Notes: generated by a model from the letters alone, not told the origin. DNA of 64,000 bases from Bdellovibrionales bacterium RIFOXYC1_FULL_37_79 (GCA_001770015.1 MEQB01000052.1:1-64000), one strand, 5' to 3'. Shown: positions 32,964-42,934, counted from the first letter of the stretch. Numbers and translations are program-made.

Positions 32964-34364
32964 TTAAGAAAACCAATCCTCTACAGACACAAAATGATGA
33001 AAATATTCAGCTCGTGCCAGGTGCTCATCAGGACCACATTGGGATATAAGGGCCTTCTCCAAAGTGTATCCTCTCGGTATCGAAATCAAAGCACATTTTT
33101 TTTCAACTTCTTTAATCACCACAGTTGATATCTGCTCATCATGGTATTTCAATTCACAAAGGGTGATGGTCTTATCTGCACGTATAAATAGCAAATCAAT
33201 CTGAAACCTTTCATCACCTTGCTTGAAATACGGTCCATAATTAATGACCTGATCTGCAAAACCCATTTTTTCCGCTAAAATAATTGCATTTTTTAAACAA
33301 AAATTCTCAAAAGCAAAACCAAGCCATGGGTTCCATTTATTTTTAACCAGCAAGGAAAATAAAGTTTTATTGGAACTAGCTTTAATAATCTTCAAATTCG
33401 GTTTAATAAATTTAAAATATAAGCAAAGAAATTCATCGGTGAGTTTGTATCGTTTATTTTTACTTTCATACCCTTTTTCATAAGAAGTATAACATGTAAC
33501 AAAAAGAGCCTTTTCTAAATTATTCAAATATCCAAGCAATCCACCTCCTGAAGGAATTTTTAGATGTTCTGAAATTTCTTTTATGCTCCTCGGACGATCC
33601 TGTAAAAATCCAACAATTTGTTCATACGTTCGATAATCTCTAAATTGACTATAAAATATTTTTTCATATTCCCCAACAAAATAACCATTTTTAGTGAAGC
33701 AGAGTTTGTTGATATTTTGCTCTAACGAATACCTAGCATCAATTAATGTCAAATATTTTGGAACGGCACCAATTAATAACAGATATCTGAATATTTCATA
33801 AGCGGACCGCTTCGATTTGGCTAACAAAAAAGCTTCCCTTGGACTCAGCTGAGTAAGACAAATTTCCAAATCGATCCTTCCATACATCGCCTTTGATTTA
33901 ATAACATTTTTTACCATATAGGATGAAACGGAACCACATAATATAATTAAAACTTTTTGTTTGCTCCATGACTGATCCCAATATTTTTTTAAAAGCGAAA
34001 CTAATCTTCCTTGATTTGCAGCCAGCCACTGAAACTCATCAAAAAAGATAATCCATTTTTCGTTCGTATGTGACATAAAGTCTGTTAAATATTCAAAAAC
34101 ATTTTCCCAATGATCAAATTCAGCATGAGCCAGTACATCATCTCCAAGTTGTTTGGCAAGATCATGGACAAAATACTTAATCTGGGTCGGAGTTTTTTGA
34201 CTTTCCAATCCTTCAAACCTCAAACACTTTTTACCTCTGACAAAATGCTCTATCAGGTAGCTCTTACCTATCCTTCTTCTTCCGTAAACTGTAACTATTT
34301 TCGCTCTCTTATCCCTAAAACATTGTTCCAATGAATCCAGTTCTTGCTTTCTTCCCACAAACAT
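32964..34364 (-). CDS. DUF234-type ATPase with C-terminal nuclease-like domain
   Basis: 466 residues from ATG 34364, with GGGGAG 6 bases upstream. An AAA-type NTPase domain has Walker A YGRRRIGKS and Walker B IIFFDEF, resembling the archaeal/bacterial ATPase family (PF01637). A winged helix (RSIKEISEHLKIPSGG) follows, and the C-terminal DUF234 region has QIDLLFIRADKTITLCELKY, a D...ExK pattern of the PD-(D/E)XK nuclease fold. Biological role is unknown; it is scattered in genomes and often linked to mobile or stress loci. A tandem pair of 58-bp palindromic units begins just upstream of its ribosome site, suggesting autoregulation or that the protein acts on this DNA. The ORF uses a lower G+C than neighbours. 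Confidence 0.85.
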   Translation of the reverse strand: MFVGRKQELDSLEQCFRDKRAKIVTVYGRRRIGKSYLIEHFVRGKKCLRFEGLESQKTPTQIKYFVHDLAKQLGDDVLAHAEFDHWENVFEYLTDFMSHTNEKWIIFFDEFQWLAANQGRLVSLLKKYWDQSWSKQKVLIILCGSVSSYMVKNVIKSKAMYGRIDLEICLTQLSPREAFLLAKSKRSAYEIFRYLLLIGAVPKYLTLIDARYSLEQNINKLCFTKNGYFVGEYEKIFYSQFRDYRTYEQIVGFLQDRPRSIKEISEHLKIPSGGGLLGYLNNLEKALFVTCYTSYEKGYESKNKRYKLTDEFLCLYFKFIKPNLKIIKASSNKTLFSLLVKNKWNPWLGFAFENFCLKNAIILAEKMGFADQVINYGPYFKQGDERFQIDLLFIRADKTITLCELKYHDEQISTVVIKEVEKKCALISIPRGYTLEKALISQCGPDEHLARAEYFHHFVSVEDWFS

Positions 34365-34380
34365 CAATTACTCCCCAATT

Positions 34381-34496
34381 CCAAACTATCTTTGCGGATA
34401 CAAGCATTTCAAATCATCGTATCCGCAAACAAAGTTTACCAAACTATCTTTGCGGATACAAGCATTTTAAATAATCGTATCCGCAAACAAAGTTTA
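34381..34496. repeat. tandem 58-bp palindromic repeat (two copies)
   Basis: 34381-34438 and 34439-34496 are head-to-tail copies differing at two bases. Each has TTTGCGGATAC and GTATCCGCAAA arms (34391-34401 and 34419-34429 in copy 1, 17-base spacer). With flanking AAACT and AGTTT, the whole unit is an imperfect palindrome. It lies 5 bases upstream of the ATPase ribosome site. Confidence 0.92.
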
Positions 34497-34718
34497 TTGG
34501 GTTTATCCGGTTTTGCCAATTTCCTTTTCTATCACTGACACTTTTCACCCCTGATAATGTTCAAAATTTCAATAGCACCTGTCCAGGAATGTAACGTCAC
34601 CCACAATTAAGAAAATCGCTTCCACTAAAGAATTTATAGAGCAGATTCACCAGATTCGCAGTTTATCACAAATATTGCTATCAAATTTTGGCATCGTACT
34701 TGGCCTGTCTATACAAGA

Positions 34719-35642
34719 TTACGATTTAAAGTTTAGCCTAATTGATTGCCTCAAAATTTCTGTCCGGGAAAAGTACTTGGGATTTAAATACTGATCCATT
34801 TTTTCAAGTCCAAAATCCTTGATCGCCTTTCTCTTATTGCAATTAGAACAAAAAAGGCTGATGTTCGACACATCATTCGTTCCACCCATGGCAAAGGGGA
34901 TGATGTGTTCATATTCTAGATTATGGGTGGACTTGCAATTTTCACACTCTCCATTTGCCCGCTTATAAACGATCTCTTTCACTTTTCTGGGGATATAGCG
35001 GCTGTTTTTTATTGGGACATTTGTTGGTTCTCTTTTAACTTCCACTTTTTGATTGATAAAGCTGTCTGCCATCAAAGAAATTATTTTATCCAAATCCTGT
35101 TCTTTAGTCAGGTTTTTAATTTTTTCCAATTTAAGTAACGTCTCGCTGGAAAAATTGACGTGTACCCGGGATGAATGCGGAGAAGTTTTTTTAATGACGG
35201 TTTTGGCCAAAGGTTTTAGTACGCCATAATTTTTTTTGAGTTCAAAAATTTTTTCTTCGCATGCCTGCTTGGTGGTGTTTTTAATTTCCTGAAATATCTC
35301 CAATTGTTTTTCTCTGGAATTGATCTTGGCATCTTTAAAGAGACTGCTGACGAGGTTGATATTTGAAAGGGAGAGTGAACCATCATCCACCTGATTTTTT
35401 AGTTCAGGTAATTTCCTGATCAATCGCATAGCATTGATTCTGCGCCACGCTTGTTGTTCGGAGTAATGCAACTCTTTCAAACAATAGTCGAAAAGGGATT
35501 TATATCCAAGATCAGAGTAGAGTTTTCTTCTTTCAATTTCTTCCAGATGAGCAAGGATGACCGATAAGAGTTGTTGTTCTTTTTTAATGAGATTTTTCGT
35601 TTGAAACAGAAGTTCTTTATCACTATAGTTTTTAATATTCAT
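34719..35642 (-). CDS. HNH endonuclease
   Basis: 307 residues. The N-terminal half is helical with a DUF222-like character (YSEQQAWRRINAMRLIRKLP, a common pattern in bdellovibrio HNH proteins). The C-terminal HNH module reads RANGECENCKSTHNLEYEHI, then GGTNDVSNISLFCSNCNKRK, with two CxxC pairs binding zinc and His of EHI as general base. AAGGAAATTAG precedes the ATG. Such proteins occur in several copies per genome and are probably mobile or defensive endonucleases. It has its own transcription unit and lies next to the tandem repeat and ATPase, so the block 32.9-35.7 kb may be a small accessory cluster. Confidence 0.85.
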   Translation of the reverse strand: MNIKNYSDKELLFQTKNLIKKEQQLLSVILAHLEEIERRKLYSDLGYKSLFDYCLKELHYSEQQAWRRINAMRLIRKLPELKNQVDDGSLSLSNINLVSSLFKDAKINSREKQLEIFQEIKNTTKQACEEKIFELKKNYGVLKPLAKTVIKKTSPHSSRVHVNFSSETLLKLEKIKNLTKEQDLDKIISLMADSFINQKVEVKREPTNVPIKNSRYIPRKVKEIVYKRANGECENCKSTHNLEYEHIIPFAMGGTNDVSNISLFCSNCNKRKAIKDFGLEKMDQYLNPKYFSRTEILRQSIRLNFKS

Positions 35643-36324
35643 CTAATTTCCTTGGGTGTTTGGTTGCTTAAATAGGTAGCATAAAAATCAACAAAAGAAA
35701 AATGTCAGGATCTCCAAATTCCGCACTCAGCGTGCCTGCGGGCGTTTTGCTAATGCTTTTTAAAACACATCAGATGGATTTTGATAATCATGGAATACAA
35801 ATTTAAGGAAACTTGCTTAAAAAATAAATTAAAAAGTTTTAAGAATAGTTATTGTGATTCAAAATATTTTTCAAAAAAATCTTACATGTGCATAATATTT
35901 TTAGGCACTCATCTTTATACTTGAATTTTAAATTTGATAATCAAACCAATCAATACCCTTCCAGGAAAAGGAAAACCATAAAGTTATAATGATTATCGTT
36001 TGACATCAGATCAACCCACCATTTTTTTGAAAAACTTTTTTGATGTAGCTGTTAAAAACCAGAAGATACGGGTGGCCACATTAAGTTGCCTTCCATTCTT
36101 AGATGATCAGCTTTACATTGTTCTAAAATATCCAGATCCTTTCTACTTGGTGTTAACTTGCCTTACGAACCCTTCACCCAATCCTTAATATATAAACTTT
36201 CAACTGATCAAGCAAAAGCCCGACCAAATCACTCCCCTGTTTTTTTTCTTTTTTGATTTTTCTTTCATCTTTTTTTTAAATTTTTTAAATTCTGCCGATC
36301 AACACAGATGAGAGTTTTTAGACT
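35643..36324. other. 682-bp region without a supported gene
   Basis: Contains no gene I can support. A 62-codon frame at 36000-36188 starts with TTG and has no ribosome site or family resemblance. A strong pyrimidine (T-rich) tract covers about 36239-36290 before the next gene. GCGTGCCTGCGGGCG at about 35734 is a short G+C patch. No tRNA-like clover leaf was found. Confidence 0.5.
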
Positions 36325-37590
36325 ATGACCATGAAATTAGGTATTGTGACACTTCTACTGTTTGTTTGTTTTCATCCAGCGATGAGCCGTGCTGATTTAG
36401 GAACAATTAAGGGCCTCGCATTGGATGCACGGGATATTACCTGGGCAATATCCAAAACTGATTCCTACTATTTGACAACACAACAGGCTGATTTTTATGT
36501 GGAACTTGATAAATTAGAATTACACATAGAAGCACTTACTTTGCCTGGTTCGAGTTGCAGGCTCCCCACCCCAAATGATCATAAGATTATTTTTATGGCC
36601 AAAAATATTCCCCTTGTTCCTCCTGATTTCGACCCTAATGACACCCATCGTTTATCTAGCGCCGAAGTTAGCATTAATGGGAAACCTGTTGGTAATATTT
36701 ATCAAGGCACCACCAGCAACGGTGAGCAAATCTCTGGTATGGCGCACTCAAGGGGCGAACCAATAGTTGGCAAACCCAGGGCATCAGAATCAACAACCTC
36801 ACCAATAATTATAGAAGTGGATAATAAATCTTATGTATCAACAGATGGACAATCCTCCCCACTCAAACCAGGTAAATTTGAAAAAAAGATTGTAAATAAA
36901 ACTGGATCGCTGGGATATTTGACTATGAAAGTTAACTCAGGGGCCCAAACTACCACCAATACTGACCCCCTTGATCCACTTACTCTTGAACCTTCTGAAT
37001 CATCAATACAAGAAAAATCTAATTCTTCGGCAATCCAAAATGCGGTCCTGGCCACGTTGGGTATACGACCATACAATGATGACAATGCGAATCTTACTCT
37101 AAATGTCGATGGCACTGTCCAAGGAAACTATAACTCAAAGATCTTAACAACAGGGGGCAAGATCACTCCCTCCACCAAATTTACCTTAACTGGAAATAAC
37201 TATCAGTTAACTGCCAGACTAAAACGCGATATTGATCCTACAAATTCAAAAAAATCCACCACCGGCGGCGAAATAAACATGCAAACCACCATACCACTGA
37301 ATCCTATTCAAAAAATAGTACTAGAAGCGATTGGATCCCCGGTTGCTTTAGCTGGAAAAAGTTCTTATTATCTTGATCCCGACACGCAAGTATATGCCAC
37401 ATATCGAACAAGTGTATCAGCGGATGAGGATAATAGTGCAGTTACATTAGGCATGAACAAGAAAATAGACCCCCTAGGCCTTCCACCTATTGACGTTTCG
37501 CTTACCTATACTGACAAAAATAGTGAAAATCGAGTAGATCCTAAAGAAAATGAAAAACTTGGATCCCTCATCCTCAAATTTCGTTTCTAA
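36325..37590 (+). CDS. exported protein, possible outer-membrane beta-barrel
   Basis: 421 residues with a signal peptide (residues 1-23, HPAMSRA before DLGT). An N-terminal globular part and a Thr/Ser/Pro-rich middle (about 120-250) precede a repetitive beta region, about 250-421, with alternating hydrophobic strands such as NLTLNVDGTVQGNYNS, FTLTGNNYQLTARLKR and PIDVSLTYTDKN. The chain ends with SLILKFRF, a terminal aromatic typical of proteins inserted by the BAM machinery. This suggests a beta-barrel or a surface beta-protein; no family was recognised. An ATG six bases downstream is an alternative start. It is a single-gene unit. Confidence 0.62.
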   Translation: MTMKLGIVTLLLFVCFHPAMSRADLGTIKGLALDARDITWAISKTDSYYLTTQQADFYVELDKLELHIEALTLPGSSCRLPTPNDHKIIFMAKNIPLVPPDFDPNDTHRLSSAEVSINGKPVGNIYQGTTSNGEQISGMAHSRGEPIVGKPRASESTTSPIIIEVDNKSYVSTDGQSSPLKPGKFEKKIVNKTGSLGYLTMKVNSGAQTTTNTDPLDPLTLEPSESSIQEKSNSSAIQNAVLATLGIRPYNDDNANLTLNVDGTVQGNYNSKILTTGGKITPSTKFTLTGNNYQLTARLKRDIDPTNSKKSTTGGEINMQTTIPLNPIQKIVLEAIGSPVALAGKSSYYLDPDTQVYATYRTSVSADEDNSAVTLGMNKKIDPLGLPPIDVSLTYTDKNSENRVDPKENEKLGSLILKFRF

Positions 37591-37678
37591 TTCCCGACCC
37601 ATTCGATAGACTAATCAGAAAAAATAAATCTCAATTTTTTTAGATTATCTTCGATAAGACATCCAAAGGGGTTTGCTG

Positions 37679-37966
37679 ATGAAAAAATATATATCCGTCA
37701 TTTTATTATTCAGTGTTATGTTTTCACTATTACTGGGTCTGGATGTCGTGGCCACTGACTTTGAAAACAAAGAGGCACTGCAGATGTATGTTGTGGAAAA
37801 TACCCTGATGGCCATCAATAAATCCAAAGAAGAAAGAAAAAAACATCTGGATCAAAACACCCGCAGTATTGCGTCCAGTGACAACGATGAAGAATTTGAC
37901 CATCTGATCAATGATGAGAGCGCTTTAGATTGGTTCGACCAAATTGATGAGCTAGAAACCTACTAG
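37679..37966 (+). CDS. small exported acidic protein
   Basis: 95 residues. The ATG at 37679 is preferred to the TTG at 37673. A hydrophobic signal (YISVILLFSVMFSLLLGL) is followed by an acidic helical stretch (DNDEEFDHLINDESALDW, near 65-82). No family recognised. The 3' end overlaps the convergent aceE gene by 15 bases, so the real extent of the tail depends on that ORF; both frames look genuine. Confidence 0.55.
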   Translation: MKKYISVILLFSVMFSLLLGLDVVATDFENKEALQMYVVENTLMAINKSKEERKKHLDQNTRSIASSDNDEEFDHLINDESALDWFDQIDELETY

Positions 37967-40534
37967 TGCTGCTTGCACAATCGCTTTTGCATCAATCCCG
38001 AAATAGGATCTAAGTCTTTCCCTGGTATCGCTTAAACCGCCGCCATCGGTTCCCAGCGTGCGCATGCGATTGGGTAAAAATCTCGAGATCATATCCGGAT
38101 AAAGGGACATATAATCAGTCACTGCCACAAATTGCCCCTGGGTTTCCCCCAGCATTTTTTCTATATGCGATCGTTTGAGGTTGGCAGGATTATGCATATT
38201 GTATTTTTCAATTTCCAAGGCTTCGTCACGCAAATTTTTAAATGAAGGGGCGCTAAACAGTGTGACTTGCATCTGGTGCTGTTCTTCCAAAATTTTTTTG
38301 GCCTTTAGCGCCTCATTCATTATGGCGCCACTTGAGAGAAGATTGATCTTGTGCGGGCCGGTCACGTTTGGTTTTTCAAATAAATAAAGTCCTTTAATAA
38401 TATCCTCTTCCTCCACCCACTCTGGCATTTTGGCCTGCTTATAATTTTCATTATAAATGGTCAGATAATAAAACTCATCCAGATTTTTTTCATACATTCT
38501 TTTTAACCCATGCTTGATGATAACTGCTACCTCAAACATATAGGCCGGATCATAGGTTTTTAAGTTAGGAATGGTGGCGGCATAAATGTGTGAATGACCG
38601 TCTTGATGCTGAAGCCCCTCTCCGTTAAGGGTCGTCCGGCCAGCGGTGGCACCCATCATAAATCCCTTGGTCTTCATGTCATAAGCTGCCCAGGCCAGAT
38701 CCCCGATCCTTTGAAATCCAAACATGGCATAATAAGTGTAAAAGGGAATCATGGGTATATTGAAATTGGCGTAACTACTGCCGGCCGAGATAAACGAAGC
38801 CATGGCGCCACCTTCGTTGATTCCCTCCTGCAGGAGCTGTCCATCGGTGGCCTCATGGTAATACAAAAGAGCATTCTTATCCACAGGCTCGTAAAGCTGG
38901 CCCTGGTTGGAATAAATGCCAAACTGCTTGAAAAGTGCTTCCATCCCAAAGGTGCGGGCCTCATCGGGAATTATGGGTACGATCAGTTTTCCAATATTTT
39001 TATCTTTTAATAATTTAACCAGGAGTGAGACATATCCGATGGTCGTGGAGACTTCCCGATCTCCTGAACCATTTTTAAAATCATCATAGATTGCGTCAGG
39101 TGGCAGGGTAAGCGAAATAAGGGGTGGGGATCTTCGGGGTAAAAATCCATTTAGGACGGCCCTTTTTTCCAAAAGATATCTGACTTCCCTGGATGAACTG
39201 CCTGGATGATAAAACTGGCAATCAATGGCGGCTTGATCCGTGATGGGAATCTCCAGCCGGTTTTTCAAGTCAATCAATTCCTGATCTGATAATTTCTTTT
39301 TTTGATGAGTGCTGTTTCGGCCTTGCCCTTCGCTTAATCCATAACCTTTAATCGTATGGGCCAAAATAACGGTGGGGCGATTATTCTTATTTTCCACTGC
39401 CCACTTATAAGCTGCATAAATTTTTCTGGGGTCATGACCTCCCCTGGATAACCATTCAATGTCCCTGTCCGATAAATGTTCCACCAGGGGTAGCAGTTCA
39501 GGATATCTTCCAAAATAATTTTTTCTGATATAATCACCGGTACTCACCACATATTTTTGATATTCACCATCCACCGTCTCATTCATAAGCTTAATCAGGT
39601 TGCCGGTTTGATCATTGGCAATTAGCTCATCCCACGGACTGCCCCAGATCACTTTTAAAACATTCCATCCGGCTCCTCGATAAACTCCTTCCAGTTCTTG
39701 AATAATTTTGCCATTTCCTCTAACCGGACCGTCCAATCTTTGCAAATTGCAATTGATGACAAAAATAAGATTATCCAGATTTTCCCGGCTGGCAACGGTC
39801 AGAGCGCCCAGACTTTCCGGTTCATCCATTTCACCATCCCCCAGGAAGGCCCAGACTTTTTGCTGACTGGTGGTTTGCAATTTTCTATTTTGCAGATATT
39901 TAGCAAATCTGGCGTGATAAATGGATAACATAGGAGCCAGTCCCATGGAGACAGTAGGAAATTGCCAATAGTCACTCATGAGTCTGGGATGCGGATAAGA
40001 GGATAGGCCTCCTCCTTCTTTCAACTCTTGTCGAAAATTTTTCAGTAAATTTTCATCCATCCTTCCTTCTAAAAAAGACCTGGCATAAATGCCAGGAGAA
40101 ATGTGGCCTTGAAAAAAAATAAAATCTCCGGGAAAATCGTCTTTGGGTCCTTTGAAAAAATGATTGAAACCCACATCATAAAGCCAGGCTGCGGATTGAT
40201 AAGAAGAGATATGTCCTCCGACATTGGTGGTTTTGTTGGCCAACACCACCATGGCAGCGGCATTCCATCTTATCATTCTCGAAATTTTTCTCTCCAGTTC
40301 AATATCTCCCGGATAGACTGGCTCCTGTTCTTTGGTAATGGTATTGATATAGCTGGTATTGATTCTTTCCAATTCCCTCGATTGAGCGCCTGATGCTTGT
40401 AATAATTCCCGCATTTTTCTCAGTAAAAAGACTGCTCTATCCGGCCCATGGGCCTTAAACACACTCTCAAGGGACTCCATCCATTCACCGGTTTCATTAG
40501 GATCAACATCAATTCTTTTTTTATTTATTTTCAT
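37952..40534 (-). CDS. aceE: pyruvate dehydrogenase E1 component (homodimeric)
   Basis: 860 residues, close to the 887 of E. coli AceE. The thiamine-diphosphate motif GDGEMDEPES at about 231 leads to NLIFVINCNLQRLDGPVRG. RWNAAAMVVLANK, GGHISSYQSAA (lipoyl E2-interacting region) and a C-terminal LGTDGGGLSDTRERLR are as in the family. It decarboxylates pyruvate and acetylates the E2 lipoyl domain, giving acetyl-CoA under oxic conditions. No E2 (aceF) or E3 (lpd) gene is next to it, unlike the usual operon. The window also has PFOR, so this organism has two routes from pyruvate to acetyl-CoA. Confidence 0.96.
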   Translation of the reverse strand: MKINKKRIDVDPNETGEWMESLESVFKAHGPDRAVFLLRKMRELLQASGAQSRELERINTSYINTITKEQEPVYPGDIELERKISRMIRWNAAAMVVLANKTTNVGGHISSYQSAAWLYDVGFNHFFKGPKDDFPGDFIFFQGHISPGIYARSFLEGRMDENLLKNFRQELKEGGGLSSYPHPRLMSDYWQFPTVSMGLAPMLSIYHARFAKYLQNRKLQTTSQQKVWAFLGDGEMDEPESLGALTVASRENLDNLIFVINCNLQRLDGPVRGNGKIIQELEGVYRGAGWNVLKVIWGSPWDELIANDQTGNLIKLMNETVDGEYQKYVVSTGDYIRKNYFGRYPELLPLVEHLSDRDIEWLSRGGHDPRKIYAAYKWAVENKNNRPTVILAHTIKGYGLSEGQGRNSTHQKKKLSDQELIDLKNRLEIPITDQAAIDCQFYHPGSSSREVRYLLEKRAVLNGFLPRRSPPLISLTLPPDAIYDDFKNGSGDREVSTTIGYVSLLVKLLKDKNIGKLIVPIIPDEARTFGMEALFKQFGIYSNQGQLYEPVDKNALLYYHEATDGQLLQEGINEGGAMASFISAGSSYANFNIPMIPFYTYYAMFGFQRIGDLAWAAYDMKTKGFMMGATAGRTTLNGEGLQHQDGHSHIYAATIPNLKTYDPAYMFEVAVIIKHGLKRMYEKNLDEFYYLTIYNENYKQAKMPEWVEEEDIIKGLYLFEKPNVTGPHKINLLSSGAIMNEALKAKKILEEQHQMQVTLFSAPSFKNLRDEALEIEKYNMHNPANLKRSHIEKMLGETQGQFVAVTDYMSLYPDMISRFLPNRMRTLGTDGGGLSDTRERLRSYFGIDAKAIVQAALVGF

Positions 40535-40607
40535 CTTTAACTCTTTTATTATAGTTTTATATTGGTGTATATTGGGCGTAATTTCTTACATAATAATGGG
40601 AGTCTCT

Positions 40608-41885
40608 ATGAAGCATACCAATCATTCTTTCAATGAAGCCTTGCTTGATTACATAAACCAGTCCCCGACAGCCTACCACGCCACGAATGAGGCCAAACAA
40701 GTACTTTTAAAAAAGGGATATACCGAACTTTTGGAAAAAGATGCTTGGAAAATTGGCAAGGGAAAATATCTAGTAACCAGAAATGATAGCTCGCTCATTG
40801 CTTTTACCACCCCTCACCCATTGACCGATGGATTCAAAATGGCCGGTGCCCATACGGACAGTCCTGGACTTAAAATAAGACCAAACGCTGGAAAAAAAGC
40901 CAATGAATATTTTCAAGTCGGAGTGGAAGTATATGGCGGTCCCCTGCTTAACACCTGGTTTGACCGGGATCTCTCCTTGGCAGGTGCCGTATTTTTAGAA
41001 ATGGAAAATCAGACCTTGCAAAAGGTGTTAATTGATTTTGAAAAACCACTTGGAATCATTGCCAGCCTGGCGATCCATCTCGATCGGGAAGCCAATGACA
41101 AAAAATCCATCCAAAAACAAAAAGAACTCCCTCCCATTCTGGGAATAACTTCCAAATCTAATGCTAGTTTTTTAGATTTACTCACCATCCAAATTACCAA
41201 GCAGCACCCCAATCTAAAATTTAAAAAAATTCTGGATTATGATCTTTCGCTATATGATCAATCCCCGGTGAGAATCATCGGCATTAATGAAGAATTTATT
41301 GTGGGAGCGAGACTTGATAATTTGCTTAGCTGTTTTATTAACCTAGAGGCCATGACCACTGCCACCACCAATTCACTGATAGTTTTAAATGACCATGAAG
41401 AATGCGGCTCCACCTCCACCACCGGCGCAGATGGCAGTTTTTTAAAGGATGTGCTACTGAGAATCTGTAAAGATCAAGAAGAATATCAAAGAATGATTGC
41501 CTCCTCCATGCTCATTTCCTGCGATAACGCCCATGCCCTTCATCCTAATTTCCCGGAAAAAATGGATGAGGCCCATGCCCCGGTTATGAACTTGGGACCG
41601 GCAATCAAAATTAATAGCAACCAAAGATACGCCACCAATCTGGAAACATCTGGTATTTTTACTCATTTGGCCCAACAAATTGATATTCCTGTGCAAAAAT
41701 TTTCATCCCGCAACGATATGCCTTGCGGAACTACGATCGGGCCCATTACCTCCAGTCACCTGGGTGTAAAAACCATCGATGTGGGTGTTCCAACTTTTGC
41801 CATGCATTCAATCAGGGAAACTGCCGGCACCAAAGATAGCTTTTATTTATATCAAATTATTTCAAAATACATGAGTACAAATTAA
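40608..41885 (+). CDS. M18-family aminopeptidase
   Basis: 425 residues from the ATG at 40608, with GGGAG 6 bases upstream; a longer start at 40572 lacks support. Metal-ligand motifs of the M18 (aspartyl aminopeptidase/ApeB) group are present: AGAHTDSPGLKIRPN (His-x-Asp), DLSLAGAVF, LNDHEECGSTS (Glu-Glu), SCDNAHALHPNF and a C-terminal FAMHSIRETAG with the final His. It removes N-terminal acidic or neutral residues from peptides in the cytosol, forming a tetrahedral dodecamer in characterised members. Divergent from aceE by about 70 bases, and followed by carbamate kinase. Useful for using peptides as food. Confidence 0.92.
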   Translation: MKHTNHSFNEALLDYINQSPTAYHATNEAKQVLLKKGYTELLEKDAWKIGKGKYLVTRNDSSLIAFTTPHPLTDGFKMAGAHTDSPGLKIRPNAGKKANEYFQVGVEVYGGPLLNTWFDRDLSLAGAVFLEMENQTLQKVLIDFEKPLGIIASLAIHLDREANDKKSIQKQKELPPILGITSKSNASFLDLLTIQITKQHPNLKFKKILDYDLSLYDQSPVRIIGINEEFIVGARLDNLLSCFINLEAMTTATTNSLIVLNDHEECGSTSTTGADGSFLKDVLLRICKDQEEYQRMIASSMLISCDNAHALHPNFPEKMDEAHAPVMNLGPAIKINSNQRYATNLETSGIFTHLAQQIDIPVQKFSSRNDMPCGTTIGPITSSHLGVKTIDVGVPTFAMHSIRETAGTKDSFYLYQIISKYMSTN

Positions 41886-41965
41886 CTTGAATATTGATTG
41901 ACTAAAATTATTCTATGCCGTAAATTTTGCCGTCTGAAATAATAAACTTTTTTAAAGGTAGATCT

Positions 41966-42934
41966 ATGACCAGTCAAAGACCCAGTATTCTTATCGCTTT
42001 CGGTGGAAATGCCCTGAACGTAAACAGTAAAAAACATGTCCATCAAAAAGAAGAATTTATTGTGGCCAGAAGAAGTATGGCCAACGTCGTTGATCTCCTG
42101 GAAAAAGGCTACAATAAAATAATTATCACCCATGGTAACGGGCCTCAAGTGGGAAGAATCGCCCTCCAGCAAGAACTCACTAAAAATGAATTCCCCCGGC
42201 AAATTACCCTGGATGTGTGTGTAGCCGATAGCCAGGGCCGCATTGGTTATATTTTACAAAACGTATTTGATAATATCTGTTATGAGCGAAAAATTAGAAA
42301 AAAAGCATCCACCGTTATCACTCAAGTGGTGGTGGATGTGAATGATCCCGCCTTTTTGTCACCTTCAAAACCGATTGGAGTTTTTTATTCCAAGGAAGAA
42401 GCTGAAGATTTAAAAAATCAAAGAGGTTGGGTTATGGCCGAAGATGCCGGCAGAGGTTTTCGCCGGTTGGTGGCTTCGCCTGAGCCAATTGAAATTATCG
42501 AGAAATCAAAATTTCAATTGCTGTTGGAACATGATTTTATCGCTATCGGTTGCGGAGGTGGTGGAGTACCCGTCATGCGCAATAAAAACCATGAATTAAG
42601 AGGGGTGGAAGCCGTGATAGACAAGGATAAATCCTCGGCACTGCTTGCCAATACCGTTGGGATTCATACCCTCATCATCTTAACCGAGGCCAACTTTGCT
42701 TACCTAAATTTTAATACCCCCAACCAGCGTCCTATCAAAACTGCCCGCGTAAGTGAAATGCAAGATTATGTTTCCCAAGGACAATTTGCCAAAGGCTCAA
42801 TGGAACCCAAAATTGAAGCTTGTGTAAGTTTTTTAAAAGGCGGAGGACAAAGGGCCATCATTGCCAATTTATTTGATCTTCCTCGCGCATTGGAAGGAAA
42901 AATTGGTACTGAAATTCTACCTGATCTAAGTTGA
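41966..42934 (+). CDS. arcC: carbamate kinase
   Basis: 322 residues from the ATG at 41966 (AAAGGT upstream; a start at 41927 lacks a site). Motifs: FGGNAL, THGNGPQVG, EDAGRGFRRLVASPEP, IGCGGGGVPV and DKDKSSALLA. It catalyses carbamoyl phosphate + ADP giving ATP, CO2 and ammonia, the last step of arginine deiminase-type and allantoin/creatinine-type catabolism. No arcA or arcD is nearby; the other enzyme of the pathway, ornithine carbamoyltransferase, is 2.4 kb away on the - strand. Its 3' end overlaps the histidine-kinase-like gene by 9 bases. Confidence 0.95.
   Translation: MTSQRPSILIAFGGNALNVNSKKHVHQKEEFIVARRSMANVVDLLEKGYNKIIITHGNGPQVGRIALQQELTKNEFPRQITLDVCVADSQGRIGYILQNVFDNICYERKIRKKASTVITQVVVDVNDPAFLSPSKPIGVFYSKEEAEDLKNQRGWVMAEDAGRGFRRLVASPEPIEIIEKSKFQLLLEHDFIAIGCGGGGVPVMRNKNHELRGVEAVIDKDKSSALLANTVGIHTLIILTEANFAYLNFNTPNQRPIKTARVSEMQDYVSQGQFAKGSMEPKIEACVSFLKGGGQRAIIANLFDLPRALEGKIGTEILPDLS

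Noticed and set aside
34381-34496. Possible CRISPR array
   Set aside because: Two direct tandem copies with no variable spacers between them, and no cas genes in the window.
35975-36000. AATGATTATC as a Fur-box-like site
   Set aside because: Only about ten bases match the consensus, no iron gene is nearby, and such AT-rich matches are expected by chance.
36000-36188. 62-codon frame on the + strand as a gene
   Set aside because: TTG start without a ribosome site, no family resemblance, surrounded by AT-rich non-coding DNA.
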